Below are positions 32,957-40,789 of a stretch of 64,000 bases of DNA, piece after piece; the first letter of the stretch is position 1, and each line of letters opens with the position of its first letter. Under the pieces are notes generated by a model, which searched no databases, was not told the DNA's origin, and was given only the letters and a program-made list of their open reading frames with translations. The position numbers and the translations under genes are program-made. Location: positions 113,743 through 177,742 of the forward strand of contig NZ_FXTP01000013.1 in the NCBI RefSeq assembly GCF_900182705.1, given 5' to 3'. This DNA is from Gracilimonas mengyeensis. GTDB lineage: Bacteria > Bacteroidota > Rhodothermia > Balneolales > Balneolaceae.

Positions 32957-33862
32957 ATGATCTCGGCTTTAAAAATCAAACAGACCGGCAGTCGTTTTTG
33001 GGTGGATCGCATATCCACAACATGGATGCTTGCCGGCTTGTTCTTCATCCTTGTCGTTCCTTTTGCCATTTTTCTTGGCCTGCTGATAAAAGCCCTGCCT
33101 TTATTGTACGATCAAAGTTTGTGGGCCATTTTAAGTGGCACTGAATGGTCGCCAATGAGAGGGAATTTTGGCTTTCTTCCATTTATCGTAGGCTCGGTGT
33201 TGGTAACGGTGTTGGCAGTCTGTTTTTCTGCCCCTACAAGTCTGATGGCTGCAATCTACATCACACAATTTGCCCCCAAACGATTTTTGAAATTGGTCCA
33301 TCCGGTTATTGATATACTGGCCGGAATCCCATCCGTCATTTACGGAGTTTGGGGGGTATTAACGATTATACCGCTGGTGGCTGGATTAGCTTCATGGTTC
33401 GGCATCAGCTCTACTGGTTACAGCATTTTGGCCGGTGGCATTGTTCTGGCTGTCATGTCCACGCCCTATGTACTCAATATGCTGATTGAAGTTTTCCGAA
33501 GTATGCCTATTGGTTTGAAAGAAGCCTCTCTATCGCTGGGTTCCACATATTGGGAATGTATCAAACACGTCTTGCTTAGAAAAGGATTGTCGGGCATTCT
33601 GGCCGCTTTTGCACTTGGGGTTTCCAATGCGCTGGGAAATACCATTGCGGTGTTGATGGTGGTAGGAAATCGGGTGCAGTTTCCATCCAACGTATTTGAA
33701 GCAGGATATCCAATTCCCGCACTCATTGCCAATAATTACGGCGAAATGATGTCCATTCCACTCTACGATTCGGCCTTGATGTTCGCCGCATTACTTCTAT
33801 TTGTGATGGTTACATTTTTCAATTTTGCATCCCGCTATTTCATTCAAAAATATGAGGTATGA
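32957..33862 (+). CDS. pstC: phosphate ABC transporter permease PstC
   Basis: Inner-membrane permease of 301 residues with six hydrophobic segments. The EAA-loop motif is EVFRSMPIGLKEASLSLGSTYWECIKHVLLRKGLSGI, followed by GVSNALGNTIAVLMVVGN, the PstC signature. The periplasmic AGIPSVIYGVWGVL segment is typical of PstC/PstA. The stop overlaps the next start by 4 bases, so translation is coupled to pstA. The gene runs toward intI, against the canonical cassette direction. Confidence 0.92.
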   Translation: MISALKIKQTGSRFWVDRISTTWMLAGLFFILVVPFAIFLGLLIKALPLLYDQSLWAILSGTEWSPMRGNFGFLPFIVGSVLVTVLAVCFSAPTSLMAAIYITQFAPKRFLKLVHPVIDILAGIPSVIYGVWGVLTIIPLVAGLASWFGISSTGYSILAGGIVLAVMSTPYVLNMLIEVFRSMPIGLKEASLSLGSTYWECIKHVLLRKGLSGILAAFALGVSNALGNTIAVLMVVGNRVQFPSNVFEAGYPIPALIANNYGEMMSIPLYDSALMFAALLLFVMVTFFNFASRYFIQKYEV

Positions 33863-34722
33863 TGAATAGAAAATCTCTTGAAGAACAATTTTTCCGACGC
33901 CTTACACAATTGACCACCGTTCTTTTGTTTGTAGTATTGACCTGGATTATTGCAACCATTCTGTACCGGGGAATTCCGGCCATGTCGTGGGACATGATTA
34001 CCAAGGTACCGCAAGGCGGATTTTACTTTGGTAAAGAGGGTGGCGTTTTAAATGCCATTATAGGCTCATTTTACCTGGCAGGCGGGGCTACACTTTGTGC
34101 CATTTTTGTAAGCCTTCCGGTAGCGCTCTTTATGAATATTCATTTGGTCAAGTATCAAAGCTTCCTCACAAGAATAAGGCTTCTATTAGATATCTTGTGG
34201 GGCGTTCCAGCCATCGTGTACGGAGCTTTCGGATTTACATTGATGTTGTATTTCGGACTTCGTGCATCACTGCTCGCTGGTATTATAACTGTGGCTATTA
34301 TGATTTGCCCGATTATGATTCGGGCCATGGATGAGGTACTTCGAACCATTCCGCGCGGGTTGATGGAAGCTTCGTATTCGCTCGGTTCTACCCGTACGGA
34401 AACGGCCTTCAAAATTTATGCAAGAAAAGCATTGCCGGGATTAACAACCGCTGTTTTACTTGCTTTGGGTAAAGGAATAGGGGATGCAGCCGCTGTTCTC
34501 TTTACAGCCGGTTTTACCGATTATATTCCTGAAAATTTATTGCAACCCACGGCTACACTTCCTCTATCCATTTTCTTTCAGCTTAGCTCACCTATCGAAG
34601 CGGTCAGGGAACGAGCGTATGCGGCTGCCATCATTTTAACTGTCATCATTCTGCTGTTCAGCCTGACCGGACGCGGAATCTCAACCCTTTATAAAAAATA
34701 TTCTGCAAATGGTAATGACTGA
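33859..34722 (+). CDS. pstA: phosphate ABC transporter permease PstA
   Basis: Second permease subunit, 287 residues, about six membrane segments. It shows the matching WGVPAIVYGAFGFTLM segment, the EAA loop EVLRTIPRGLMEASYSLGSTRTETAFKIYARKALPGL and the GKGIGDAAAVLFTAGF signature. It pairs with PstC in the membrane. Its 3' end overlaps the pstB start by 14 bases. No regulator of PhoU type follows in the operon, which differs from most pst operons. Confidence 0.92.
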   Translation: MMNRKSLEEQFFRRLTQLTTVLLFVVLTWIIATILYRGIPAMSWDMITKVPQGGFYFGKEGGVLNAIIGSFYLAGGATLCAIFVSLPVALFMNIHLVKYQSFLTRIRLLLDILWGVPAIVYGAFGFTLMLYFGLRASLLAGIITVAIMICPIMIRAMDEVLRTIPRGLMEASYSLGSTRTETAFKIYARKALPGLTTAVLLALGKGIGDAAAVLFTAGFTDYIPENLLQPTATLPLSIFFQLSSPIEAVRERAYAAAIILTVIILLFSLTGRGISTLYKKYSANGND

Positions 34723-35473
34723 AACACCGATTATCCGAATCCGGGATCTTAATGTTCATGCTCCGGACAATCATATTCTTAAAAATATTCACCTCGACAT
34801 CCCTAAAAATAAAATTACCGTTCTGCTTGGGCCTTCGGGATGCGGGAAAACCACTCTGCTTAAAAGTTTAAACCGGCTTACCGATTTGTATCCTGAATTG
34901 AAGATAAAAGGGAATATTTACATTGATGATGATGATATTCTACACCCTGAACGGGACGTAAGCCAAATCCGCCAGAAAATGGGACTATTATCTCAGCGTC
35001 CGTATCCGCTGCCGATGTCCATTTTTAAAAATGTGGCCTATGGGTTAAAGCTAAAAGGCATCACAAAAAAAGATGAAGTAGAACGCCGTGTTCAGGAATA
35101 CCTGAAAAAAGCAGCACTGTGGGATGAGGTAAAAGATCGCCTGCACAGTTCTGCTGAACAACTATCCATTGGACAGCAGCAGAGGTTATGTCTTGCGCGT
35201 GGCCTGGCGGTGAACCCAGAAGTGATTCTTGCCGATGAACCGACCTCCGCTCTTGATCCTGTTTCAACCCAAATGATTGAACATCAATTCCAGGAATTGA
35301 AAGAAGAATACACGATAGTTCTGGTCACTCATATGCTTCGGCAAGCTCGCCGTTTAGCAGATTATGTAGTATTTATTTATTACGGAAAAATCATTGAGCA
35401 TGGCCCCGTTAATGAGGTATTAGATAATCCAAAAGAAGAACTTACGAAGAAATACGTGAGTGCTGGAGTGTAA
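34709..35473 (+). CDS. pstB: phosphate ABC transporter ATPase PstB
   Basis: ATPase subunit of 254 residues. Walker A LLGPSGCGKTTLLKSLNRL is the PstB form, the Q-loop is GLLSQRPYPLPMSIFKNVAYG, the signature is EQLSIGQQQRLCLARGLA, Walker B is VILADEPTSALDPVS and the H-loop is IVLVTHMLRQARRLADYV. The second methionine (34715) is an alternative start. It ends 22 bases before the attC at 35496, so the module fills the space between two attC sites almost exactly. Confidence 0.94.
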   Translation: MVMTETPIIRIRDLNVHAPDNHILKNIHLDIPKNKITVLLGPSGCGKTTLLKSLNRLTDLYPELKIKGNIYIDDDDILHPERDVSQIRQKMGLLSQRPYPLPMSIFKNVAYGLKLKGITKKDEVERRVQEYLKKAALWDEVKDRLHSSAEQLSIGQQQRLCLARGLAVNPEVILADEPTSALDPVSTQMIEHQFQELKEEYTIVLVTHMLRQARRLADYVVFIYYGKIIEHGPVNEVLDNPKEELTKKYVSAGV

Positions 35474-35495
35474 TATTTCGACATTTGTGAATGCC

Positions 35496-35619
35496 GCCTA
35501 ACGACCCAGCGTTTAAACGGCGCGGGGATTATGATTTCTTTGAAGTAGCGAAATTAACTCCATGCAATCAAGTTTCCATCGAAGCTCGTCCGCGTCCGAT
35601 TTAAAACGCCTTGTTAGCA
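35496..35619 (-). other. attC site
   Basis: 124 bp from GCCTAAC to GTTAGCA, of the GTTTAAACGGCGCGG type. It is the attC of the RES cassette on its right and closes the phosphate module on its left. Confidence 0.94.
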
Positions 35620-35631
35620 CCATGTACTTAA

Positions 35632-36360
35632 TTAAAATGCATTATGGAATTTATAGTTTACCGCGGATACTTCTTTGACTTCTTTAGAGATTAATTCCAA
35701 ATAATCACTTCTGAAAAACACGATATTTTTTTCCTTACCAAGACTGCTTTTATGAATAATGGCATTAAAACCATTTTTCTTAAAAAACTCAGCTAAAATT
35801 TGAGTTGGAACGTATTCAGCGGATGTTTCAGAATTCACGATTGGTTTAGAAAAGCTATAATTGATATCGCCCCAAACAAAATTTTCTTTCTTTTCATCTG
35901 AATCATCCTCAGGAATATCTTTGGGTGAATCGAGCGTTAAATCAAGTACTGTTAGATCACGCTTTGTTCGAAATGTACCAACCGTAATTTTTGATTTTAC
36001 CCAAGGTCGAAGTTCTGACATTGCTGTTTCTTTAGACATAGAAGCATAGAAAACTAAAATACCTTTGGGGTTTAATCTTCCTTCAACGGCGTATTCTTTT
36101 TTTGGGAATAATCTTTGGTCTTCGGAGGGAAGGATTTCCATGCTTTCAATAATACCTTCATCATCTCTTGTAAACTTTTCTATATGATCTATCTGAGCTC
36201 TAAAAACCTCAGTACCTGTCGGTAGATTGATCTTACGCTTATCCCATGTCTCTTTTAGAGCATTTAAAAAGTTAAGCTCGGATTTGCTATGAATATACCT
36301 TCCATTCGATTCCACTTCGTAAGAAAACATTGAATATGAAAAGGGTGAGTCAAAAGGCAT
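35632..36360 (-). CDS. RES-domain protein, candidate NAD-degrading toxin (cassette gene)
   Basis: A 242-residue soluble protein. The C-terminal 190 residues fit the RES fold: arginine in LPTGTEVFRAQ, glutamate in YAVEGRLNPKGILVFYAS, then ETAMSELRPW, and a late serine/threonine block TSAEYVPTQILAEFF with FNAIIHKSSLGKEKNIVFF. RES toxins break down NAD+ and usually pair with an Xre-type antitoxin. No antitoxin gene is in this cassette, so it may be a non-TA RES protein or depend on an antitoxin elsewhere. An acidic insert (DIPEDDSDEKKE) is visible. Canonical orientation. Confidence 0.75.
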   Translation of the reverse strand: MPFDSPFSYSMFSYEVESNGRYIHSKSELNFLNALKETWDKRKINLPTGTEVFRAQIDHIEKFTRDDEGIIESMEILPSEDQRLFPKKEYAVEGRLNPKGILVFYASMSKETAMSELRPWVKSKITVGTFRTKRDLTVLDLTLDSPKDIPEDDSDEKKENFVWGDINYSFSKPIVNSETSAEYVPTQILAEFFKKNGFNAIIHKSSLGKEKNIVFFRSDYLELISKEVKEVSAVNYKFHNAF

Positions 36361-36382
36361 ATAATTTGAATTTTGGAAATGG

Positions 36383-36473
36383 TGCTAACGACCCAGCGTG
36401 TAAGCGGCGAGCCCGATTGTTAAAATTAAAGTCCCGAACCCTAAACGAGTCCGCTTAACACGCCTTGTTATGC
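36383..36473 (-). other. short attC site
   Basis: 91 bp from TGCTAAC to GTTATGC, the shortest complete attC here, with arms GTGTAAGCGGCGAGC and GAGTCCGCTTAACACGCC. It belongs to the HNH cassette. Confidence 0.9.
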
Positions 36474-36479
36474 GTGAAT

Positions 36480-36794
36480 TTAATGCCCATTAGCAATTGC
36501 TTTTTTAATTATTGGTGCAACAGAATTTGGTGTAATTCCACGTTCTTTACAGTAGTCTGATTTTAGCCAAACAGAAAGCTTTTTCTGACCTTTACTTGAA
36601 TTACAAGCACGACAACAAAGAGCTATATTTTCTCTTGTGATTATGCTCGCATCATTGATTATATGTTCCCAACTTGGTGCAGTTTTAGCTGAAACTTTTG
36701 GTGAAGTAAATTTTTTACCACAATAAACACAAGCTTTATCTCTTTGCCTGACTTCTTGTTCTAACCAATCGGGTATGTTCCAGTTATTTGCCAT
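36480..36794 (-). CDS. HNH endonuclease (cassette gene)
   Basis: A 104-residue HNH nuclease. The zinc-binding cysteines are in ACVYCGKKF and CCRACNSSKG, the catalytic core is SWEHIINDASIITRENIALCC, so the HNH triad and CxxC pairs are intact. A small stand-alone HNH of this kind may serve in restriction or defence, or be a homing-type nuclease. Canonical orientation, and its stop codon lies within 7 bases of its attC, a compact cassette. The N-terminus has a tryptophan-rich helix (NNWNIPDWLEQEVRQRD). Confidence 0.88.
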   Translation of the reverse strand: MANNWNIPDWLEQEVRQRDKACVYCGKKFTSPKVSAKTAPSWEHIINDASIITRENIALCCRACNSSKGQKKLSVWLKSDYCKERGITPNSVAPIIKKAIANGH

Positions 36795-36811
36795 AAGGTT
36801 TAATTATTTAC

Positions 36812-36942
36812 GCATAACGGTTTGGCAAATAAGCGGCTTGTACTTACCGCTTAAGAATTAGTTAATAACTATATTTTATTACAAGCAAGCAATAAAGCAA
36901 CGTACAGACAGCGTACAAGTCCGCTTAATTTGCTTGTTATAC
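36812..36942 (-). other. attC site
   Basis: 131 bp from GCATAAC to GTTATAC. The left arm GGCAAATAAGCGG pairs with GTCCGCTTAATTTGC on the right. A five-gene interval follows. Confidence 0.9.
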
Positions 36943-36959
36943 TGCGCTTTATTAATGGC

Positions 36960-37310
36960 TTAATCCAGTCCCAACATTTTATTCGCAACCTTCATGGGGC
37001 GGGAAACATCAAAATAGTATTGATATTCAGCACCATCAGAACACTCAACCCCAATTACTCTGATTCTTGGTGTTTTTGATTCCTCATTTTTCAGAAAAAA
37101 CTCAATAGTTCGATTCCAATCTTTTTCAAACTCCCCATGCTTTTCAGAAATGAACCTATTCATTAACCGATTGGCGGTTCCCATACTTGCACAGTTTATA
37201 ACCGCTGCATTTTCTTCGGTTTTTCCATCACCACCATAAATTGGTGGTTTATCGTCTAACGGATTTTTGTTTGATTTTGGACTTCCAAAAAATTTATTGA
37301 ACAATCCCAT
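36960..37310 (-). CDS. hypothetical cassette protein
   Basis: A 116-residue soluble protein starting MGLFNKFFGSPKS, a start common in small proteins of unknown function from integron cassettes. The middle has YGGDGKTEENAAVINCASMGTANRLMNRFI, and the C-terminus has strands ECSDGAEYQYYFDVSRPMK. No known catalytic motif. It lies next to the attC at 36812 and is the last gene of a five-gene run in the canonical direction. Confidence 0.65.
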   Translation of the reverse strand: MGLFNKFFGSPKSNKNPLDDKPPIYGGDGKTEENAAVINCASMGTANRLMNRFISEKHGEFEKDWNRTIEFFLKNEESKTPRIRVIGVECSDGAEYQYYFDVSRPMKVANKMLGLD

Positions 37311-37406
37311 TTTTCAACTCTGTTTTAGGTTATTTAATTAAAAATCTAACTACTCATGATTGTAAAAACTGGCCTATTTGCATAAATCCACAGATAGAAG
37401 TTGAAA

Positions 37407-37871
37407 TTAGAGGCCTATTGTATAATTCAATCCATTGAGTTTTTCACCTTGTTGTCTACAAGCCTCGGCCGTTTTACTATATTCTTTTTCAATCTCGCTA
37501 AACTCATGAAAAGAAAAATTCTTTCCCCTGCTTTTCAGAAAGAGTTTATGCTGTCTTTCTTTTAGTAAATAAACGGTTTTACACAAGAACATGTAGAAAT
37601 TACTAAGCTGGTTAAGATATTTTCTTTGCGTTGGGGTTAAATCTCTATCAAGGCTTATATCATTTAGGTTATGTTTTTCTTCGTCTAAACGCTCCATAAG
37701 TTTTTTTGTTCGATCGTACATCTCTTCGTAATCAATTGGACTAAATAAATTTTTCAAAAAACTTGAAAAAGATCCGGCATCTTTAATGATCGAATTATGA
37801 ATTTCAATGTATTTTGTTTGTAGATTATTAATCCTGATGGCTTCATTTTTCAAAGCTGTATTATTGTCCAT
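37407..37871 (-). CDS. hypothetical coiled-coil cassette protein
   Basis: A 154-residue protein with long charged helices (TALKNEAIRINNLQTKYIEIHNSI, EMYDRTKKLMERLDEEKHNLNDI, SEIEKEYSKTAEACRQQGEKL) and one aromatic helix (YLNQLSNFYMFLCKTVYLLKERQ). No signal peptide or membrane segment is clear. Function unknown. No attC separates it from its neighbours. Confidence 0.6.
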   Translation of the reverse strand: MDNNTALKNEAIRINNLQTKYIEIHNSIIKDAGSFSSFLKNLFSPIDYEEMYDRTKKLMERLDEEKHNLNDISLDRDLTPTQRKYLNQLSNFYMFLCKTVYLLKERQHKLFLKSRGKNFSFHEFSEIEKEYSKTAEACRQQGEKLNGLNYTIGL

Positions 37872-38020
37872 GTTGTTAAATTGTAATACTAAGAATTAAT
37901 CTATAAATCGCGAGCTTCGTTGGTGTTATGGTTCGCTACTTTCCAATATTCTAGATCACCTGATCTCATTATTAATTAGAGAAAAAAATAACACCAATTA
38001 AAATTAGCTGATAGGTCATT

Positions 38021-38380
38021 TTAAAAGCATTTTGGTATAAACTTTGATAAAGCCTGATACTCTTTTTGCCAATTTGGGAAAGTATCTGAGAAAAGAGAAA
38101 AGTATTCTATTAAAACCCAAGCTTTACCATTTGTTTTTTTCTCTTCTAACATAAAGCCGTCTTGGTCAAGTGCTTTTTCCAAATCGTAAATAGCATTCTG
38201 CAAATTTTGTGCTCTTGATTTCTCTGAGGAAAACAGACCCTGATTTTTAACGTATTTAGCCGCATAATTCAAAACATGTTGGGCTTTCTTAAAAGAATTG
38301 GGTGTTCTTTTTCGTATTTGTTCTGCTTTACTATAATCTGTAGTTCTGGTACCCGGTTGATAGACTCTTATTTCATTCAT
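38021..38380 (-). CDS. hypothetical protein, short paralogue of the 50924-51784 gene
   Basis: A 119-residue basic helical protein. It matches the first about 119 residues of the 286-residue protein encoded at 50924-51784 along its whole length (for example QPGTRTTDYSKAEQI, AAKYVKNQGLFSSEKSRA, ALDQDGFMLEEKKTNGKAW) at roughly 80% identity by eye, then stops where the longer one goes on. So the N-terminal part is a separate module, or this copy has lost its C-terminal domain. Function unknown. Confidence 0.65.
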   Translation of the reverse strand: MNEIRVYQPGTRTTDYSKAEQIRKRTPNSFKKAQHVLNYAAKYVKNQGLFSSEKSRAQNLQNAIYDLEKALDQDGFMLEEKKTNGKAWVLIEYFSLFSDTFPNWQKEYQALSKFIPKCF

Positions 38381-38411
38381 TTCTGAATTTTTTTGTTATG
38401 AATTTTAATTT

Positions 38412-39389
38412 TCAATATTGGTTCATAAAAACAAGAGAATTAGCGACTTGTTTAAAAAGGGGGAAATATTTTTCAAATCTTGAATCAAGATTTTCATCAT
38501 CAACGCTTGAAACGGTACATTGTAAGAGTATCATTTTATTGTCAATGATTGTGGAATATTCTACTGCTTTAGTTTTTACTAAAATGTCTAACCGCTGAAT
38601 ATTTTGTTCAAAAATGATTTGCCCACCTGAATTATTATCAAGCACTATTTTTTTAGCCTCAATAAATTTGCTTTCATCGGGCAACATCTCTTTCATCATT
38701 TCTCCCGAATAAAATTCATCAATATCCGACTTTGTAAATTGGTAATCGTTTGTCGGTATTTCTTTTACAATGATTTGAATTATCTCTTTTCCAGTTCCAT
38801 TTTTACTTATAAATTTTTGAACAATATTAGGCCGATCAGCTTCCTCGTTTTTCCAACTTTCAGGTATTTTAATTCTTATATCAAGTCCCTTTGATTTTTG
38901 ATGGTTCTGTGTACTGTAGGTAATTGCATAACCATCATTAAATTCAGATACAGGAAAATCTGAATATTGATAGATTAACAGCGTCTCCAAAACAGGTGAT
39001 TCTATCTCACCATCTGACCTTCTTTTTACTTTATTAATAAAGTCTATTGCAAGCTCTTCTGTAATTTCTTGTGAGCTCAACATATTTTCAGTCTGTTCGA
39101 GTAAATTTGATTTATATTCTTCAAATTGATCACCTAATAAATCCTTTAAATTGTTTTCAATATTCTTTTCTGCATTCCCGAAAGATAAACCAAATTCGAT
39201 TTTAGCCAATTTTATATCATTCCCAAGACTTGGAAACTCTTTTTCTATTTTGGCCAATGTGATTTCTTGCCCATTCAAGTAACCGAAAGCTTGACCTAAA
39301 TCCTGATATTCTCGATTTTGATTTTGAGCAAAACAAAAAACGGGAATAATGTAATAGATGAGTATTATAAACAGTAAAGTCTTTTTCAT
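38412..39389 (-). CDS. secreted hypothetical protein (cassette gene)
   Basis: A 325-residue exported protein with signal peptide MKKTLLFIILIYYIIPVFCF. The first mature part is acidic and helical (DIKLAKIEFGLSFGNAEKNIENNLKDLLGDQFEEYKSN), the second is beta-rich (YAITYSTQNHQKSKGLDIRIKIPESW, IIQIIVKEIPTNDYQF, GGQIIFEQNIQRLDILVKTKAVEYS) like a lipid- or ligand-binding domain of the PsbP/DUF1795 kind. No enzyme motif. It overlaps no attC and lies 7 bases from the 115-residue gene upstream, so the two are cotranscribed. Confidence 0.65.
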   Translation of the reverse strand: MKKTLLFIILIYYIIPVFCFAQNQNREYQDLGQAFGYLNGQEITLAKIEKEFPSLGNDIKLAKIEFGLSFGNAEKNIENNLKDLLGDQFEEYKSNLLEQTENMLSSQEITEELAIDFINKVKRRSDGEIESPVLETLLIYQYSDFPVSEFNDGYAITYSTQNHQKSKGLDIRIKIPESWKNEEADRPNIVQKFISKNGTGKEIIQIIVKEIPTNDYQFTKSDIDEFYSGEMMKEMLPDESKFIEAKKIVLDNNSGGQIIFEQNIQRLDILVKTKAVEYSTIIDNKMILLQCTVSSVDDENLDSRFEKYFPLFKQVANSLVFMNQY

Positions 39390-39396
39390 TTATAAG

Positions 39397-39744
39397 CTAA
39401 CCGAACTGAAATTCAGTCTTAATTTTTTTGTATAGATTTTTTGTTCCACCAAAAATACCTGACCATCCGAGCATTTTTTTATCCGCAAAAAACGCTGTTT
39501 TAAGCTCTTTATCATCAGACAGATATTCAATTTTCACCCAATTATTTACAAAATCACGCCCCTGTTTACCATAGGAAATACTTTGAAAGTTTTTTATATA
39601 AATATTTTCATTCTTTCCTTCAAATTTAAGCCCATCCTTTTCAAAAGTTAATAGGCCACTATCTTTCATTGCCAATAGGTTTAGATCCCGTATTCTATTT
39701 TCAGAAGGTAAATACCATACTTTAAATTGATTCTCCATATCCAA
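39397..39744 (-). CDS. hypothetical PH-like cassette protein
   Basis: A 115-residue soluble protein with mostly beta-strands followed by a C-terminal helix: LLTFEKDGLKFEGKNENIYIKNFQSISYG, NNWVKIEYLSDDKELKTAFFADK, then GGTKNLYKKIKTEF. This order resembles a bacterial pleckstrin-homology-like domain. Function unknown. It is the first gene of the five-gene run and starts 22 bases before the attC at 39766. Confidence 0.6.
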   Translation of the reverse strand: MDMENQFKVWYLPSENRIRDLNLLAMKDSGLLTFEKDGLKFEGKNENIYIKNFQSISYGKQGRDFVNNWVKIEYLSDDKELKTAFFADKKMLGWSGIFGGTKNLYKKIKTEFQFG

Positions 39745-39765
39745 TGATGTTTTTATGATTAAGCA

Positions 39766-39888
39766 GTATAACGACCCAGCGTTTAAACGGCGCGGGGATT
39801 ATAATTTCTTTGAAGTAGCGAAATTAATTCCTGGCAATCAAGTTCCATCGAACTCCGTCCGCGTCCGATTTGAAACGCCTTGTTATGT
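39766..39888 (-). other. attC site
   Basis: 123 bp from GTATAAC to GTTATGT, of the GTTTAAACGGCGCGG type. First of two attC sites that appear identical, 436 bp apart. Confidence 0.95.
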
Positions 39889-40201
39889 GAAAACTGAGGG
39901 CGCTTGAACTACCGCTAAATGTGGAAAAAGCAACCGATTACTGCAAATTAAAAATGCCCATTGTTTCCCGGACAGGCTAACCGGAAATGTGGAACAGGAG
40001 TTTGTAACAACGCCCCGGGCGCTCCCGAAACCTGAAAACATTTTTGAGTGACTTTTCCAGCAAAACATTCATTAAAACTACGGGCGCAGATTCGAGACTT
40101 TTTAGGGGCAAACCACCAACAACGCACCGGATGAAATTAAAAGCCACAAACCGCAAAAAAGCCCCGATCAACCCACACAAAACCTGAAAGCCTGGCCGGG
40201 C

Positions 40202-40324
40202 ACATAACGACCCAGCGTTTAAACGGCGCGGGGATTATAATTTCTTTGAAGTAGCGAAATTAATTCCTGGCAATCAAGTTCCATCGAACTCCGTCCGCGT
40301 CCGATTTGAAACGCCTTGTTATGT
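40202..40324 (-). other. attC site
   Basis: 123 bp from ACATAAC to GTTATGT. Second copy of the duplicated cassette. Confidence 0.95.
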
Positions 40325-40637
40325 GAAAACTGAGGGCGCTTGAACTACCGCTAAATGTGGAAAAAGCAACCGATTACTGCAAATTAAAAATGCCCATTGT
40401 TTCCCGGACAGGCTAACCGGAAATGTGGAACAGGAGTTTGTAACAACGCCCCGGGCGCTCCCGAAACCTGAAAACATTTTTGAGTGACTTTTCCAGCAAA
40501 ACATTCATTAAAACTACGGGCGCAGATTCGAGACTTTTTAGGGGCAAACCACCAACAACGCACCGGATGAAATTAAAAGCCACAAACCGCAAAAAAGCCC
40601 CGATCAACCCACACAAAACCTGAAAGCCTGGCCGGGC

Positions 40638-40769
40638 ACATAACGACCTGCGGTTTAACCGGCTTGGCCTTATTGGCTGGTAATGTAGTTAAAACTGGAA
40701 ATTTCTATAAACCAACAAATTTTGAACCGGCAAACAGCGGGCAAGTCCGCGTTGAAACCGTTGTTAGGC
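40638..40769 (-). other. attC site bounding the metal-efflux module
   Basis: 132 bp from ACATAAC to GTTAGGC. Arms CGGTTTAACCGGCTTG and CAAGTCCGCGTTGAAACCG. It stands at the 3' end of the 8.2-kb efflux module, exactly where the attC of that cassette should be. Confidence 0.9.
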
Positions 40770-40789
40770 CAACTTTTTCGATGTTTAAT

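Larger units (their letters stand above)
39766..40637. repeat. tandem duplication of a 436-bp cassette
   Basis: The unit 39766-40201 is repeated at 40202-40637. Compared line by line, the two copies appear identical apart from the first bases of the attC box. Each unit is an attC plus about 313 bases with no convincing gene. The base content of the insert (runs such as CGCCCCGGGCGCTC and AAAAAGCCCCG) differs from the AT-rich neighbouring cassettes. Two short frames on the - strand (61 and 67 codons) overlap and have no known relatives, so the cargo may be an RNA or a regulatory segment. Confidence 0.93.

Noticed and set aside
39883..40616. Short - strand ORFs (61 and 67 codons) in the duplicated 436-bp cassette
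   Set aside because: They overlap one another in different frames, one starts within the insert and runs into the attC, and neither has a recognisable family or ribosome-binding site.
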